Assembly (NCBI RefSeq): GCF_050971785.1
Contig: NZ_JBPCCU010000007.1
Location: forward strand, 124,001 to 188,000
From: Actinomadura_E scrupuli
GTDB lineage: Bacteria; Actinomycetota; Actinomycetes; Streptosporangiales; Streptosporangiaceae
DNA: 64,000 nucleotides
Direction: 5' to 3'
Below the pieces are notes generated by a model. It worked only from the letters and a program-made list of their open reading frames with translations. It was not told the DNA's origin and did no database searches. A program made the translations under genes and the position numbers. Each line of letters opens with the position of its first letter. Position 1 is the first letter of the stretch. Positions 36,873 to 44,573 of this stretch are shown piece after piece.

Positions 36873-37724
36873 ATGACGCCGACTCCCAAGAGCCCCATCG
36901 GCGGGCACGTCTTCGTCGCCGGCGGCCTCGCCACCGGAGGGCTGAAATACGCCGCCGAGATCGGTGCGGAGGCCATCCAGGTCTTCGTCTCCAACCCGCG
37001 CGGCTGGGCTCTGGCCGCGGGCAAGGCCGCCGAGGACGCCCGGCTGCGCGACAGCGGCCTGCCCACCTACGTGCACGCGTCCTACCTGATCAACTTCGGC
37101 TCTCCCACCGAGGAGACGCTGAAGAGGTCGGTGGACTCCGTCCGGCACGCGCTGAGCCGGGCCGCCGACATCGGCGCCCGCGGCGTGGTCGTGCACACCG
37201 GCTCCGCGGTCAGCCAGTCCTACGACCAGGCGATGCGACAGATCCACGAGCACCTGCTGCCGCTGCTGGAGGAGATCCCCGAGGACGGGCCGGATCTGCT
37301 GCTCGAGCCGATGGCGGGGCAGGGCGCCATGCTGTGCGCGACCGTGCAGCAGCTGGGCCCCTACTTCGACGCGCTGGAGCGGCATCCCCGGCTCGGCGTG
37401 TGCCTGGACACCTGCCACGCCTTCGCCGCGGGACACGACCTCACCGCGGCGGCCGGGGTCAAGGAGACCATCGACGCGCTCGTGGCCACCGTGGGGGCGG
37501 GGCGGCTGAAGGTGATCCACGCCAACGACTCCAAGGACCCGTGCGGTTCCGCCCGGGACCGGCACGAGAACATCGGCGCCGGCCTGATCGGTGAGGCCCC
37601 GTTCGCCGAGCTCTTCCGGCATCCGGCCGTGGCGGGGGTCCCGTTCCTGATCGAGACCCCGGGCAAGTCGGCCGAGCCGCACCGGCGGGACATCGACACG
37701 CTCAAGAGGCTGCGGGACGGCTGA
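36873..37724 (+). CDS. nfo: endonuclease IV (apurinic/apyrimidinic)
   Basis: Cuts DNA at abasic sites during base excision repair. 283-residue TIM-barrel metalloenzyme with YVHASYLINFGSP, VVVHTGSAV, LLEPMAGQG, LGVCLDTCHAFAAGHDL and KVIHANDSKDPCGSARDRHE, which carry the zinc ligands. ATG 36873 follows GTAGGCTGGTAGG, which may serve as either -10 box or weak ribosome binding site. Followed by an intrinsic terminator. Confidence 0.93.
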   Translation: MTPTPKSPIGGHVFVAGGLATGGLKYAAEIGAEAIQVFVSNPRGWALAAGKAAEDARLRDSGLPTYVHASYLINFGSPTEETLKRSVDSVRHALSRAADIGARGVVVHTGSAVSQSYDQAMRQIHEHLLPLLEEIPEDGPDLLLEPMAGQGAMLCATVQQLGPYFDALERHPRLGVCLDTCHAFAAGHDLTAAAGVKETIDALVATVGAGRLKVIHANDSKDPCGSARDRHENIGAGLIGEAPFAELFRHPAVAGVPFLIETPGKSAEPHRRDIDTLKRLRDG

Positions 37725-37807
37725 GCCGGGCCGCCTCCGGGCCGCCTCCGGGCGACGCGGCGGGCACTGGCCTCGGGGCCGGGCAGGCTGCCCGGACCCG
37801 TGAAAAA

Positions 37808-37859
37808 GGGCCCGGGCGCTGCCGAACAACCCCCCGACTGTTCAGCAGCACCCGAGCCC
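37808..37859. terminator. imperfect 21-bp hairpin with U-run on the minus strand
   Basis: Arms 37808-37828 and 37839-37859 pair with a few mismatches. On the minus strand the stem is followed by TTTTT, so it best fits an intrinsic terminator for the symporter operon. It may also end nfo transcription. Confidence 0.7.
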
Positions 37860-38155
37860 ACCGCCGTCAGGCCCCACCCCCCCGGTACGGGGCCTGTCGG
37901 CTCTGATCCGGCCTCCGGTGCGGTCCCACGTCGTACGTTCGGGAATCCCCGCCCATCAACGTGGTACGACCGCTCCGGCGCTCCGGATCTCCTGTGTCGT
38001 CTTGAAGTTCGGTGCTCAGGACGAACACTATGCGTCTTACCGCTGATGGGGGTGGTGGGAAACCGCGCCCTCGATGAACGGTGCGTAGCCAGCGTCATAC
38101 GCTCAGTAGTCGTACGACGAACGGTCGGTCTACGGCGACGAACGGTCCCGACGGC
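37860..38155. other. intergenic region with short repeats, no gene seen
   Basis: Between the terminator and the symporter stop. It contains two copies of GACGAACGGTC (near 38116 and 38138) and several GTACG/CGTAC words, but no frame with actinobacterial codon use, no start site and no RNA family that I recognise. Confidence 0.4.
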
Positions 38156-39862
38156 TCATCGGGCGCGGTCGGTGGTCAGTCCCTCGGGCAGATGGAGCCT
38201 GGCCATCGCACGATCCACGCCGGGCGGCACCCGGAGCGGGGTCAGCAGCGAGACCCCCACCATCACCGCGAACGTGACCGGGACGATGGCGACGGTGGGC
38301 TGTGCGAGCACCGCCCCGGGCCAGCCGCCCCGCACGGCGCCGGCGAGGTGCGTCAGGGCTGCCAGGACGGCCAGCGAGCAGCCCGCGGCGAGACCCGCCA
38401 CCGCCCCCACCGGGGTCAGCCGCCGCCACCAGAGGCCCAGGACCAGCAGCGGGCACAACGAGCACGCCGAGACCGTACAGCCGAGCGTGACCAGCCCGGC
38501 CGGGCCGAGCGGCCGGACCCATGCCACCAGCGCGAGCGGCACGGCGACGGCGACGACCGCGCCGAGCCGGAACGCGCCCGCCCCGCCGCGCGGCCCGCAG
38601 TGGGAGACGGTGCCGGCGATGGCCACCACCGCGCAGCAGGAGGCGGCGGCGAAGGCAGCGAAGGCCGCCGCGGCGACCAGCCCGGTCAGGAACGAGCCGG
38701 CCGGCCCGGGGGCCAGCCGGTGCGGCAGCATGAGGACGGTCGCGTCCCCGTCGCCGGTCATGAGCAGGCCGGGGGTGTAGAGCCGGCCCAGGGCGCCGTA
38801 CAGCGCGGGAAGGACGCAGAACAGCCCGAGCAGCGCCGGGACCAGGGCGGCGGTGCGGCGCGCCGCCCGCCCGCACGCGTGGGCGGAGAAGCACCCGACG
38901 GCGTGCGGCAGCCCCATGGTCCCCAGCAGCACGCTGAGGACCACGGAGTAGGTGGTGAACAGCGGGTGGTCGCCCCGGCCGAACGGCGCCGCCCAGACGT
39001 CACCGCCCGGCTCCGGCGCCGGGGCCGGGCGCGGCACCCGGGCACCGGCGGGGAAGACCAGCCGGGCTCCCTCCTCCAGCACGTGCGTGCCGGGTTCCAG
39101 CACGACGCGCGCCCCGTCGTGGCGCCGCCCGTCCAGCACCCCGGCGATCTCGATCCCGGTGCCGGCGAGCACCCGGATCGCCACGTCGAGATCGATGGCG
39201 ACGGTCGTCTCCTGCGCGAAGCGGGGCGGCTGCGGCCGGCCCTGGCCGGCGGTGAGGCCGAGGTGCCAGAGCGCGAGCAGCGCGACCACGGGGACGGCCA
39301 TCGCGACGAGCCTGAACCAGCACCGGAAGGCCCGGCCGGCGGTGAGGCCGCGCATGCCGCCGGCGAGCACGATGGACAGGGCGACGACGATGACGGCCGT
39401 CCGGCCCACCCACGCAGGAGGGCCTGCGAGCACCCGCAGCGCGATCCCGGCGCTCTCCAGCTGAGGCAGCAGGCAGAACCAGCCGGTGACGCAGACACAG
39501 ACGCCGGCCGCCCGCCGCACCGCCCGCGAGCCGAGCCGCCACTCGGCGAAGCCCGTGAGGGTGAAGGCGCCGGAGCGGCGCAGCGGCGCGGTCACGAAGA
39601 CCTGCAGTAGCACGTGCCCGGCCGCGGCCCCGACGGGCAGCCACAGCATGCCGGCCCCGTAGGCCAGCGCCAGGCCCGCGGTGCCGAGGAAGGCCGCCGC
39701 GGAGATGAACTCCCCGCCGATCACCGGGGTGTTCCGCGGCTCGCGCATCGGCCGGGGGGTGAGCCGGGCGCAGGCCTCCGCCCGCGGGCTCCACAGCAGG
39801 CTGAGCGCCCCCACGGCCGCCACCAGCGCCGTCAGCGCGGCCACTGTCACCGGCACGCTCAT
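38156..39862 (-). CDS. SSS-family cation/solute symporter (acetate/monocarboxylate type)
   Basis: 568 residues with about 13 membrane segments. Typical ActP/MctP-like stretches are GEFISAAAFLGTAGLALAYG, LTGFAEWRLGSRAVRRAAG and LGTMGLPHAVGCF. A long external loop of about 90 residues (between LDLDVAIRVLAG-like and GDHPLFTTYS) is present. ATG 39862 overlaps the DUF485 stop (ATGA). Co-transcribed with a LytTR regulator. By analogy with Bts/Ypd systems, the substrate is probably a small carboxylate such as acetate or pyruvate. Confidence 0.85.
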   Translation of the reverse strand: MSVPVTVAALTALVAAVGALSLLWSPRAEACARLTPRPMREPRNTPVIGGEFISAAAFLGTAGLALAYGAGMLWLPVGAAAGHVLLQVFVTAPLRRSGAFTLTGFAEWRLGSRAVRRAAGVCVCVTGWFCLLPQLESAGIALRVLAGPPAWVGRTAVIVVALSIVLAGGMRGLTAGRAFRCWFRLVAMAVPVVALLALWHLGLTAGQGRPQPPRFAQETTVAIDLDVAIRVLAGTGIEIAGVLDGRRHDGARVVLEPGTHVLEEGARLVFPAGARVPRPAPAPEPGGDVWAAPFGRGDHPLFTTYSVVLSVLLGTMGLPHAVGCFSAHACGRAARRTAALVPALLGLFCVLPALYGALGRLYTPGLLMTGDGDATVLMLPHRLAPGPAGSFLTGLVAAAAFAAFAAASCCAVVAIAGTVSHCGPRGGAGAFRLGAVVAVAVPLALVAWVRPLGPAGLVTLGCTVSACSLCPLLVLGLWWRRLTPVGAVAGLAAGCSLAVLAALTHLAGAVRGGWPGAVLAQPTVAIVPVTFAVMVGVSLLTPLRVPPGVDRAMARLHLPEGLTTDRAR

Positions 39863-40230
39863 GAGCGCTCCACGACCTCGGTGAAGTCCCGCTCGGTGCG
39901 TTCGGCGCGCCGCACGTGCCACGCGGCCGTGAGGATCCAGAGCGGCTGCACGCCCAGGGCCAGCACCAGCCAGGGCAGCGGCACCCCGAGCATCCGCGAC
40001 CGGGCCAGCCCGGGGACCACGACGAACGCCAGCGGCAGGCCGCCGAAGGCCATCACCATGACCAGGGAGGTGAACATCGCCAGGCGGAGCTGGGCCCGCA
40101 TCAGCCAGCGGACGTAGACGGCGCCCAGCGCGGTCTGCTCGTCGAGCTCCCGGCTCACCGGCCAGTGCCCGGGGCCGCGCGGCGCCCGCGTGCGCGGGCT
40201 GGTCACCGGCACCCGCCGCGGACCGCTCAC
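39859..40230 (-). CDS. DUF485-type small membrane protein
   Basis: 123 residues, two transmembrane helices (LAMFTSLVMVMAFGGLPLAF and WLVLALGVQPLWILTAAW) with charged ends. Such proteins often accompany SSS acetate symporters (YjcH-like) and may stabilise them. GTG 40230 overlaps the regulator stop (GTGA) and has GGAGG five bases upstream. Confidence 0.8.
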   Translation of the reverse strand: MSGPRRVPVTSPRTRAPRGPGHWPVSRELDEQTALGAVYVRWLMRAQLRLAMFTSLVMVMAFGGLPLAFVVVPGLARSRMLGVPLPWLVLALGVQPLWILTAAWHVRRAERTERDFTEVVERS

Positions 40231-41114
40231 GGTGCCTCCGCCGGCGGCGGGCCGGCGGGCGGCGCACCCGGGACCGCGGGATCCTGGGCGGAGGCGGCCG
40301 GCGGCTCCGGGGCGGGCTGCGGGCGGGAGGTCTGCGGCAGCGGCGAGTCCGGGCGCGGCCGGGGGTCGAACCGGAACCGCCGGACGAGCAGGTCGCGCAC
40401 CTCGCGGGTGTGGCGCCGGCTCACCGGCAGCAGCTCGTCGCCGACCTGCACGGTGGCCCGGCCGCCGTCGAAGCGCAGCTCGGTGATGTGCCCGGCCGAG
40501 ACCAGGGTGCTGCGATGGATCCGGATGAAGCCCGCGACCTCCCACCGCTTGGCCAGCACCACCAGCGGCATCCGGATGAGGTAGCCGCCCTCGGAGGTGT
40601 GCAGCCGTACGTAGTCGCCGTGCGCCTCGACGTAGAGCACCGTCGACCGCATGACGAGCCGGGTGCGGCCGCCCAGCTCGACGGGGATCACCTCGTCCAG
40701 CTCCGCCTCGTCCGGCGCGGGCCCTTCCTCCTTGCGGCTCACCGCCACCTGGACCCGGCGTACGGCCTCGGCCAGCCGCTGCGGGCGCACGGGTTTCAGC
40801 AGGTAGTCCAGGGCGCCCAGCTCGTACGCCGTCACCGCGCAGTCGTCGTGCGCGGTCACGAACACCACGACCGGCGGGGCGGCGAACTCCATCAGGAGCC
40901 GGGTGAAGTCCAGCCCGTCCAGCCCGGGCATCCGGATGTCGAGGAAGATGGCGTCCAGGCGCTGGCCGGCGACCAGCATGCGGCTGAGGTTGCGCAGCGC
41001 CTGGGCCGCCTCGGAGGCGGCCGTCACCTGTTCGATGCGCGGATCCTCCCGCAGGAGGTAGGCCAGCTCCTCCAGCGCGGGAACCTCGTCGTCGACCGCA
41101 AGTACGTGAAGCAT
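40227..41114 (-). CDS. LytTR-family response regulator
   Basis: 295 residues. Receiver domain 1-120 (VDDE at the acidic pocket, phospho-Asp in AIFLDIRMPG, Lys in LLKPVRP), LytTR DNA-binding domain about 145-245 (VLYVEAHGDYVRLHTSEG, FIRIHRSTLVS), then a 45-residue Pro-rich tail. ATG 41114 is chosen; ATG 41150 in frame is an alternative. It follows a LytS-type kinase and precedes the transporter it probably controls. Confidence 0.92.
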   Translation of the reverse strand: MLHVLAVDDEVPALEELAYLLREDPRIEQVTAASEAAQALRNLSRMLVAGQRLDAIFLDIRMPGLDGLDFTRLLMEFAAPPVVVFVTAHDDCAVTAYELGALDYLLKPVRPQRLAEAVRRVQVAVSRKEEGPAPDEAELDEVIPVELGGRTRLVMRSTVLYVEAHGDYVRLHTSEGGYLIRMPLVVLAKRWEVAGFIRIHRSTLVSAGHITELRFDGGRATVQVGDELLPVSRRHTREVRDLLVRRFRFDPRPRPDSPLPQTSRPQPAPEPPAASAQDPAVPGAPPAGPPPAEAP

Positions 41115-41197
41115 GTGCCGACCATGCCCCCGATCACCCTGCGTGCGCAATCGCTTTCACCAGGTAGCCGGTAATTGCTTCCGGCGGGCGCTCGGAT

Positions 41198-42322
41198 TCA
41201 CTCCGGAAAGACCCCGGGCCGGCATTTCGGCACCCGCAGGCTCACCTTGGTGCCGGCCCCCTGACCGGTCTCCACGATCAGGCCGAACTCGTCGCCGTAG
41301 ACCTGCCGCATCCGCTCGTCGACATTGGCCAGCCCGATGCCCGCATTGGGACCGGTGTCGCCGGCCAGCACCGCCCGCAATCGCTCCGGATCCATTCCGA
41401 CCCCGTCGTCCTCGATGCTGATGGCGGCCTCGGCCCCGGCGTCGCGGGCCACGATGCGGACGTGAAAGGACTGCCTGCTGGCCTCCATGCCGTGCCGGAT
41501 CGCGTTCTCCACCAGCGGCTGCAGGGAGAGAAAGGGAACGGCCACGGGCAGCACTTCCGGGGCGATCTCCACCGTGAACCGCAACCGCTCCCCGAACCGG
41601 GCGCGTTCCAGCAGCAGATACCGGTCGATGGAGCGCAGTTCCTCGGCGAGCGTGGTGAACTCGCGTGGATTGCGGAAGGAGTACCGGGCGAAGTCGGCGA
41701 AGTCCAGCAGCAGTTCCCGCGCGCGTTCCGGATCCGTGCGCACGAAGGAGGCGATGGTCGTCAGCGAGTTGTAGACGAAGTGCGGGGAGATCTGCGCGCG
41801 CAGCGCCCGCATCTCGGCCTCGATCAGCCGGGCCCGGGCGGAGTCGAGCTCGGCCAGCTCCAGCTGGCCCGACACCCAGCGGGCCACCTCGCCCAGCGCC
41901 CGGATCCGGGTCGGGCACGCGGCCGGGCCGTAGGCCGCCAGGGCCCCCACCACGCGTCCCTCGATGGTGAGCGGGGCGACCATGCCCACGCGCACCTTGC
42001 AGAAGGGGTCGCCGCACGCCACCAGCTCGGACTCGACCACCCGTGGCCGCCCCGATTTCAGCACCGGATGCACGTGCCCCAGCGCACGGCCCGCGTGCTC
42101 GGCGCCGGCGCCGTCCCAGCCGAGCAGCTGCTCGGCGTCGGTCAGCGCCACCGCCTCGACGTCCAGCAGCGCCCGCAGGTGCCGGGCGGCCTTGCGGGCG
42201 GAGTCCCTGGTCAGGCCGGACCGCAGGGACGGCGATGCCAGCGAGATGGTGTGCAGGGTGCCGAAGGTGGCCTCGTCGGCGAGCGAGCCGAATCCGCGCC
42301 GCCGTGTTCGTCGCCAGACCAT
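41198..42322 (-). CDS. LytS-type sensor histidine kinase, soluble, GAF-containing
   Basis: 374 residues without membrane helices. GAF-like sensor about 25-155 (CGDPFCKVRVGMVAPLTIEG), His_kinase domain with RAQISPHFVYNSLTTIAS around the phospho-His, then the ATPase domain (LQPLVENAIRHGME, EDDGVGM, GIGLANVDERM). No ribosome binding site; TATCGT lies eight bases before ATG 42322, so the mRNA may be leaderless. Pairs with the LytTR regulator that follows. Confidence 0.92.
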   Translation of the reverse strand: MVWRRTRRRGFGSLADEATFGTLHTISLASPSLRSGLTRDSARKAARHLRALLDVEAVALTDAEQLLGWDGAGAEHAGRALGHVHPVLKSGRPRVVESELVACGDPFCKVRVGMVAPLTIEGRVVGALAAYGPAACPTRIRALGEVARWVSGQLELAELDSARARLIEAEMRALRAQISPHFVYNSLTTIASFVRTDPERARELLLDFADFARYSFRNPREFTTLAEELRSIDRYLLLERARFGERLRFTVEIAPEVLPVAVPFLSLQPLVENAIRHGMEASRQSFHVRIVARDAGAEAAISIEDDGVGMDPERLRAVLAGDTGPNAGIGLANVDERMRQVYGDEFGLIVETGQGAGTKVSLRVPKCRPGVFPE

Positions 42323-42391
42323 GACAGATTACGATAACGAAAAGTAAGCAGACGAACACGCAGAATGACGATCCGCGGGGCTGGCCCGTAC

Positions 42392-43009
42392 CTACGGCGG
42401 CGGGGAGTCGCCGTCCTCCTCCTGGTAGGAGTAGCGCTGCTCACGCCAGGGGTCGGCGGTGTTGTGGTAGCCGCGCTCCTCCCAGAACCCGCGCCGGTCC
42501 TGCACGAGATACTCCACCGCGCGCGCCCACTTGACGCTCTTCCAGGCGTACAGGTGCGGCACGACGAGCCGGACCGGGAAGCCGTGGTCGGGGGTGAGTC
42601 GCTCACCGTTGTGGTGGGTGGCGAGCATCGTGCCCGCGGCCAGGAAGTCCGCCATCCGCAGGTTGGCGCTGTAGCCGTACTCCGCCCAGACCATGACGTG
42701 GGTGACGTCCGGGTGCGGCGGGGCCAGCTCCACGAAGGCGGCGCCGGTGACGCCCTCCCAGTGGTTGTCGGGGATGGTGAACTTGGTGACGCAGTGGAAG
42801 TCCGCGACGACCTTCTCGGTGGGCAGGCCGTCGAACTCGTCCCAGTTCCAGCGGTACTGCCGGTCGGCCGCGGTGGCTCCGTACACCCGGAAGTCCCAGC
42901 CGGCGGGCCGGAACTTGGGCACCGGCCCGTAGTGCAGGACGGGCCAGCCGCGGGGGACGTACTGTCCCGGCGGCAGTGACTTCTCGAGCTCGGTCCCTGG
43001 ATCTGTCAT
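42392..43009 (-). CDS. sulfite-oxidase-like molybdopterin-dependent protein
   Basis: 205 residues, YuiH-like. The molybdenum-coordinating Cys lies in VVADFHCVTKF; SANLRMADFL and HGFPVRLVVPHLYAWKSVKW are further family marks. No Tat signal and no dimerisation domain, so it is the single-domain cytoplasmic form; substrate unknown. ATG 43009 lacks a clear ribosome binding site. Divergent from the DAHP synthase leader. Confidence 0.88.
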   Translation of the reverse strand: MTDPGTELEKSLPPGQYVPRGWPVLHYGPVPKFRPAGWDFRVYGATAADRQYRWNWDEFDGLPTEKVVADFHCVTKFTIPDNHWEGVTGAAFVELAPPHPDVTHVMVWAEYGYSANLRMADFLAAGTMLATHHNGERLTPDHGFPVRLVVPHLYAWKSVKWARAVEYLVQDRRGFWEERGYHNTADPWREQRYSYQEEDGDSPPP

Positions 43010-43098
43010 GACCCGGCCATACTGCCACCCTCAGGCGGTGAGCCATATTCGGGCCCTCCCGCCCGCGGCATCCCGGGACTGTGTGTAATGTGTGTGAC

Positions 43099-43173
43099 GT
43101 GCGCAGCGTCGTCTACTTCTTTTGGTATGGCCAGCCCGGAGCTCGGGTGATGGTCGGCCGAACGCTGCGCTGA
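43099..43173 (+). CDS. aromatic-rich leader peptide of the DAHP synthase gene (24 aa)
   Basis: GTG 43099 opens a 24-codon frame with five aromatic codons in a row: VVYFFWYGQ (Tyr-Phe-Phe-Trp-Tyr). TAATGT at 43086-43091 lies seven bases upstream, so it is probably read from a leaderless mRNA. A 9-bp hairpin (43101-43109 with 43162-43170) encloses the coding part. A terminator hairpin follows at 43186-43218. Stalling at aromatic codons would favour read-through into the DAHP synthase gene. Confidence 0.75.
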   Translation: MRSVVYFFWYGQPGARVMVGRTLR

Positions 43174-43185
43174 CAGACCTCACAC

Positions 43186-43218
43186 GAAAGCCCCGGGCCG
43201 CACTGGCCCGGGGCTTTC
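43186..43218 (+). terminator. attenuator terminator before DAHP synthase
   Basis: GAAAGCCCCGGGCC (43186-43199) pairs perfectly with GGCCCGGGGCTTTC (43205-43218), and the 3' arm carries a short T-run. It lies between the leader peptide and the ribosome binding site. GCCCGG at 43134-43139 can pair with CCGGGC at 43193-43198 as a possible antiterminator. Confidence 0.8.
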
Positions 43219-43258
43219 TGCATGTTCACACAGTCCCGCTGGATGAGGAGAGAGAGCA

Positions 43259-44299
43259 ATGGTCGTTGTGATGGGCCCAGAGGCCACCGAAGCGGATATC
43301 GACGCCGTCGTCTCGCTGGTCGGGGCGGCGGGCGGCGACGCCTTCGTCAGCCGCGGCGTGAACCGCACCATCGTCGGGCTGGTCGGCGACGTCCAGCAGT
43401 TCGGCTCGCTCAACCTGCGCGGCATGAGCGGCGTGAGCGACGTCGTGCGCATCTCGGTGCCCTACAAGCTGATCAGCCGCGAGAACCACCCGGACCGTTC
43501 CGTGGTGCGGGTCGGCGGCGTCCCGATCGGCCCCGACACGATGACCCTCATCGCCGGCCCGTGCGCGGTGGAGACCCCGGAGCAGACCCTCCAGGCCGCG
43601 CAGATGGCGCGGGCCGCGGGCGCCACCCTGCTGCGCGGCGGCGCGTTCAAGCCGCGCACGTCGCCGTACGCGTTCCAGGGGCTCGGCGAGGCCGGGCTGA
43701 AGATCCTCGCCGAGGTCCGGGCCGAGACCGGGATGCCGATCGTCACCGAGGTCGTGGACGCCCGCGACGTCGACCTGGTCGCCTCGTACGCCGACATGCT
43801 GCAGATCGGCACCCGCAACACGCAGAACTTCGCGCTGCTGCAGGCGGCCGGCGAGGCCGGCAAGCCGGTGATGCTCAAGCGCGGCATGAGCGGCACCATC
43901 GAGGAGTGGCTGATGTCCGCCGAGTACATCGCCCAGCGCGGCAACCTCGACATCGTGCTGTGCGAGCGCGGCATCCGCACCTTCGAGAAGGCCACCCGCA
44001 ACACCCTGGACATCTCCGCGGTGCCGGTGGCCCAGCGGCTGTCGCACCTGCCGGTGATCGTGGACCCCTCGCACTCGGGGGGCCGCCGCGACCTGGTGCT
44101 GCCGCTCACCCGGGCGGCCATCGCGGTCGGCGCGGACGGTGTGATCATCGATGTGCACCCGCACCCGGAGACCGCCCTGTGCGACGGGCCGCAGGCCCTG
44201 GTCGACGGTGACCTGCGGGAGCTGGCCAAGGTGGTCCGGGACTTCCCGCCGCTGGTCGGCCGCGCCCTCACCCGGAGCGCCGACGCCGTACCCGCCTGA
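43259..44299 (+). CDS. aroF: 3-deoxy-7-phosphoheptulonate (DAHP) synthase, type I-beta
   Basis: First step of aromatic amino acid synthesis (phosphoenolpyruvate plus erythrose 4-phosphate). 346 residues: an N-terminal ferredoxin-like regulatory part (residues 1-70), then the barrel with LIAGPCAVETPEQ, RGGAFKPRTSPYAFQG, MLKRGMSGTIEEW, VDPSHSGGRRD and DVHPHPE. ATG 43259 behind GAGAGAG. Expression is probably set by the leader peptide and attenuator directly upstream. Confidence 0.96.
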   Translation: MVVVMGPEATEADIDAVVSLVGAAGGDAFVSRGVNRTIVGLVGDVQQFGSLNLRGMSGVSDVVRISVPYKLISRENHPDRSVVRVGGVPIGPDTMTLIAGPCAVETPEQTLQAAQMARAAGATLLRGGAFKPRTSPYAFQGLGEAGLKILAEVRAETGMPIVTEVVDARDVDLVASYADMLQIGTRNTQNFALLQAAGEAGKPVMLKRGMSGTIEEWLMSAEYIAQRGNLDIVLCERGIRTFEKATRNTLDISAVPVAQRLSHLPVIVDPSHSGGRRDLVLPLTRAAIAVGADGVIIDVHPHPETALCDGPQALVDGDLRELAKVVRDFPPLVGRALTRSADAVPA

Positions 44300-44361
44300 G
44301 GCGCTCGCCCGCCGTGCCACGGTGATCACACTCCGGTGCCGTCACCGTGGCGGGCGTGCCG

Positions 44362-44390
44362 TTGGACGCGGGCGGCATTGCCGCTACGCT
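44362..44390 (+). promoter_or_regulatory. promoter (TTGGAC, 17 bp, TACGCT) before a short upstream frame
   Basis: TTGGAC at 44362-44367 and TACGCT at 44385-44390 with 17 bases between. Transcription would start within a few bases of ATG 44399, giving a nearly leaderless upstream frame ahead of the EamA gene. Confidence 0.65.
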
Positions 44391-44398
44391 CGGGAGCC

Positions 44399-44440
44399 AT
44401 GACGTACTGGCACGCGGTCACGCCGCCGCCCGCCCCCTGA
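44399..44440 (+). CDS. short upstream frame MTYWHAVTPPPAP
   Basis: Thirteen codons ending in TGA: Tyr-Trp-His near the start and three prolines in a row near the end, a combination that could slow or stall ribosomes. It starts eight bases after a good -10 box. A GC-rich hairpin (44471-44498) and then the GTG start of an EamA exporter follow. Probably a regulatory leader; no family recognised. Confidence 0.45.
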   Translation: MTYWHAVTPPPAP

Positions 44441-44470
44441 CCCGGGGCGGCCGCTTCTCCTTCCGCTGTA

Positions 44471-44498
44471 CGGGCCCGGTGCCGAGCACCCGGGCCCG
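44471..44498 (+). other. hairpin between the upstream frame and the EamA gene
   Basis: CGGGCCCGGTG (44471-44481) pairs with CACCCGGGCCCG (44487-44498), 11 pairs and one bulge. No U-run follows, so it could act as a terminator of the actinomycete kind or as a fold that affects translation. Confidence 0.5.
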
Positions 44499-44573
44499 CT
44501 CCGCGCACCCTCGTACGGCTTCGCCCCGGAACACGGATCCGATCTTCCGATTCGAGTTTCAGGAGCGTTCCGC

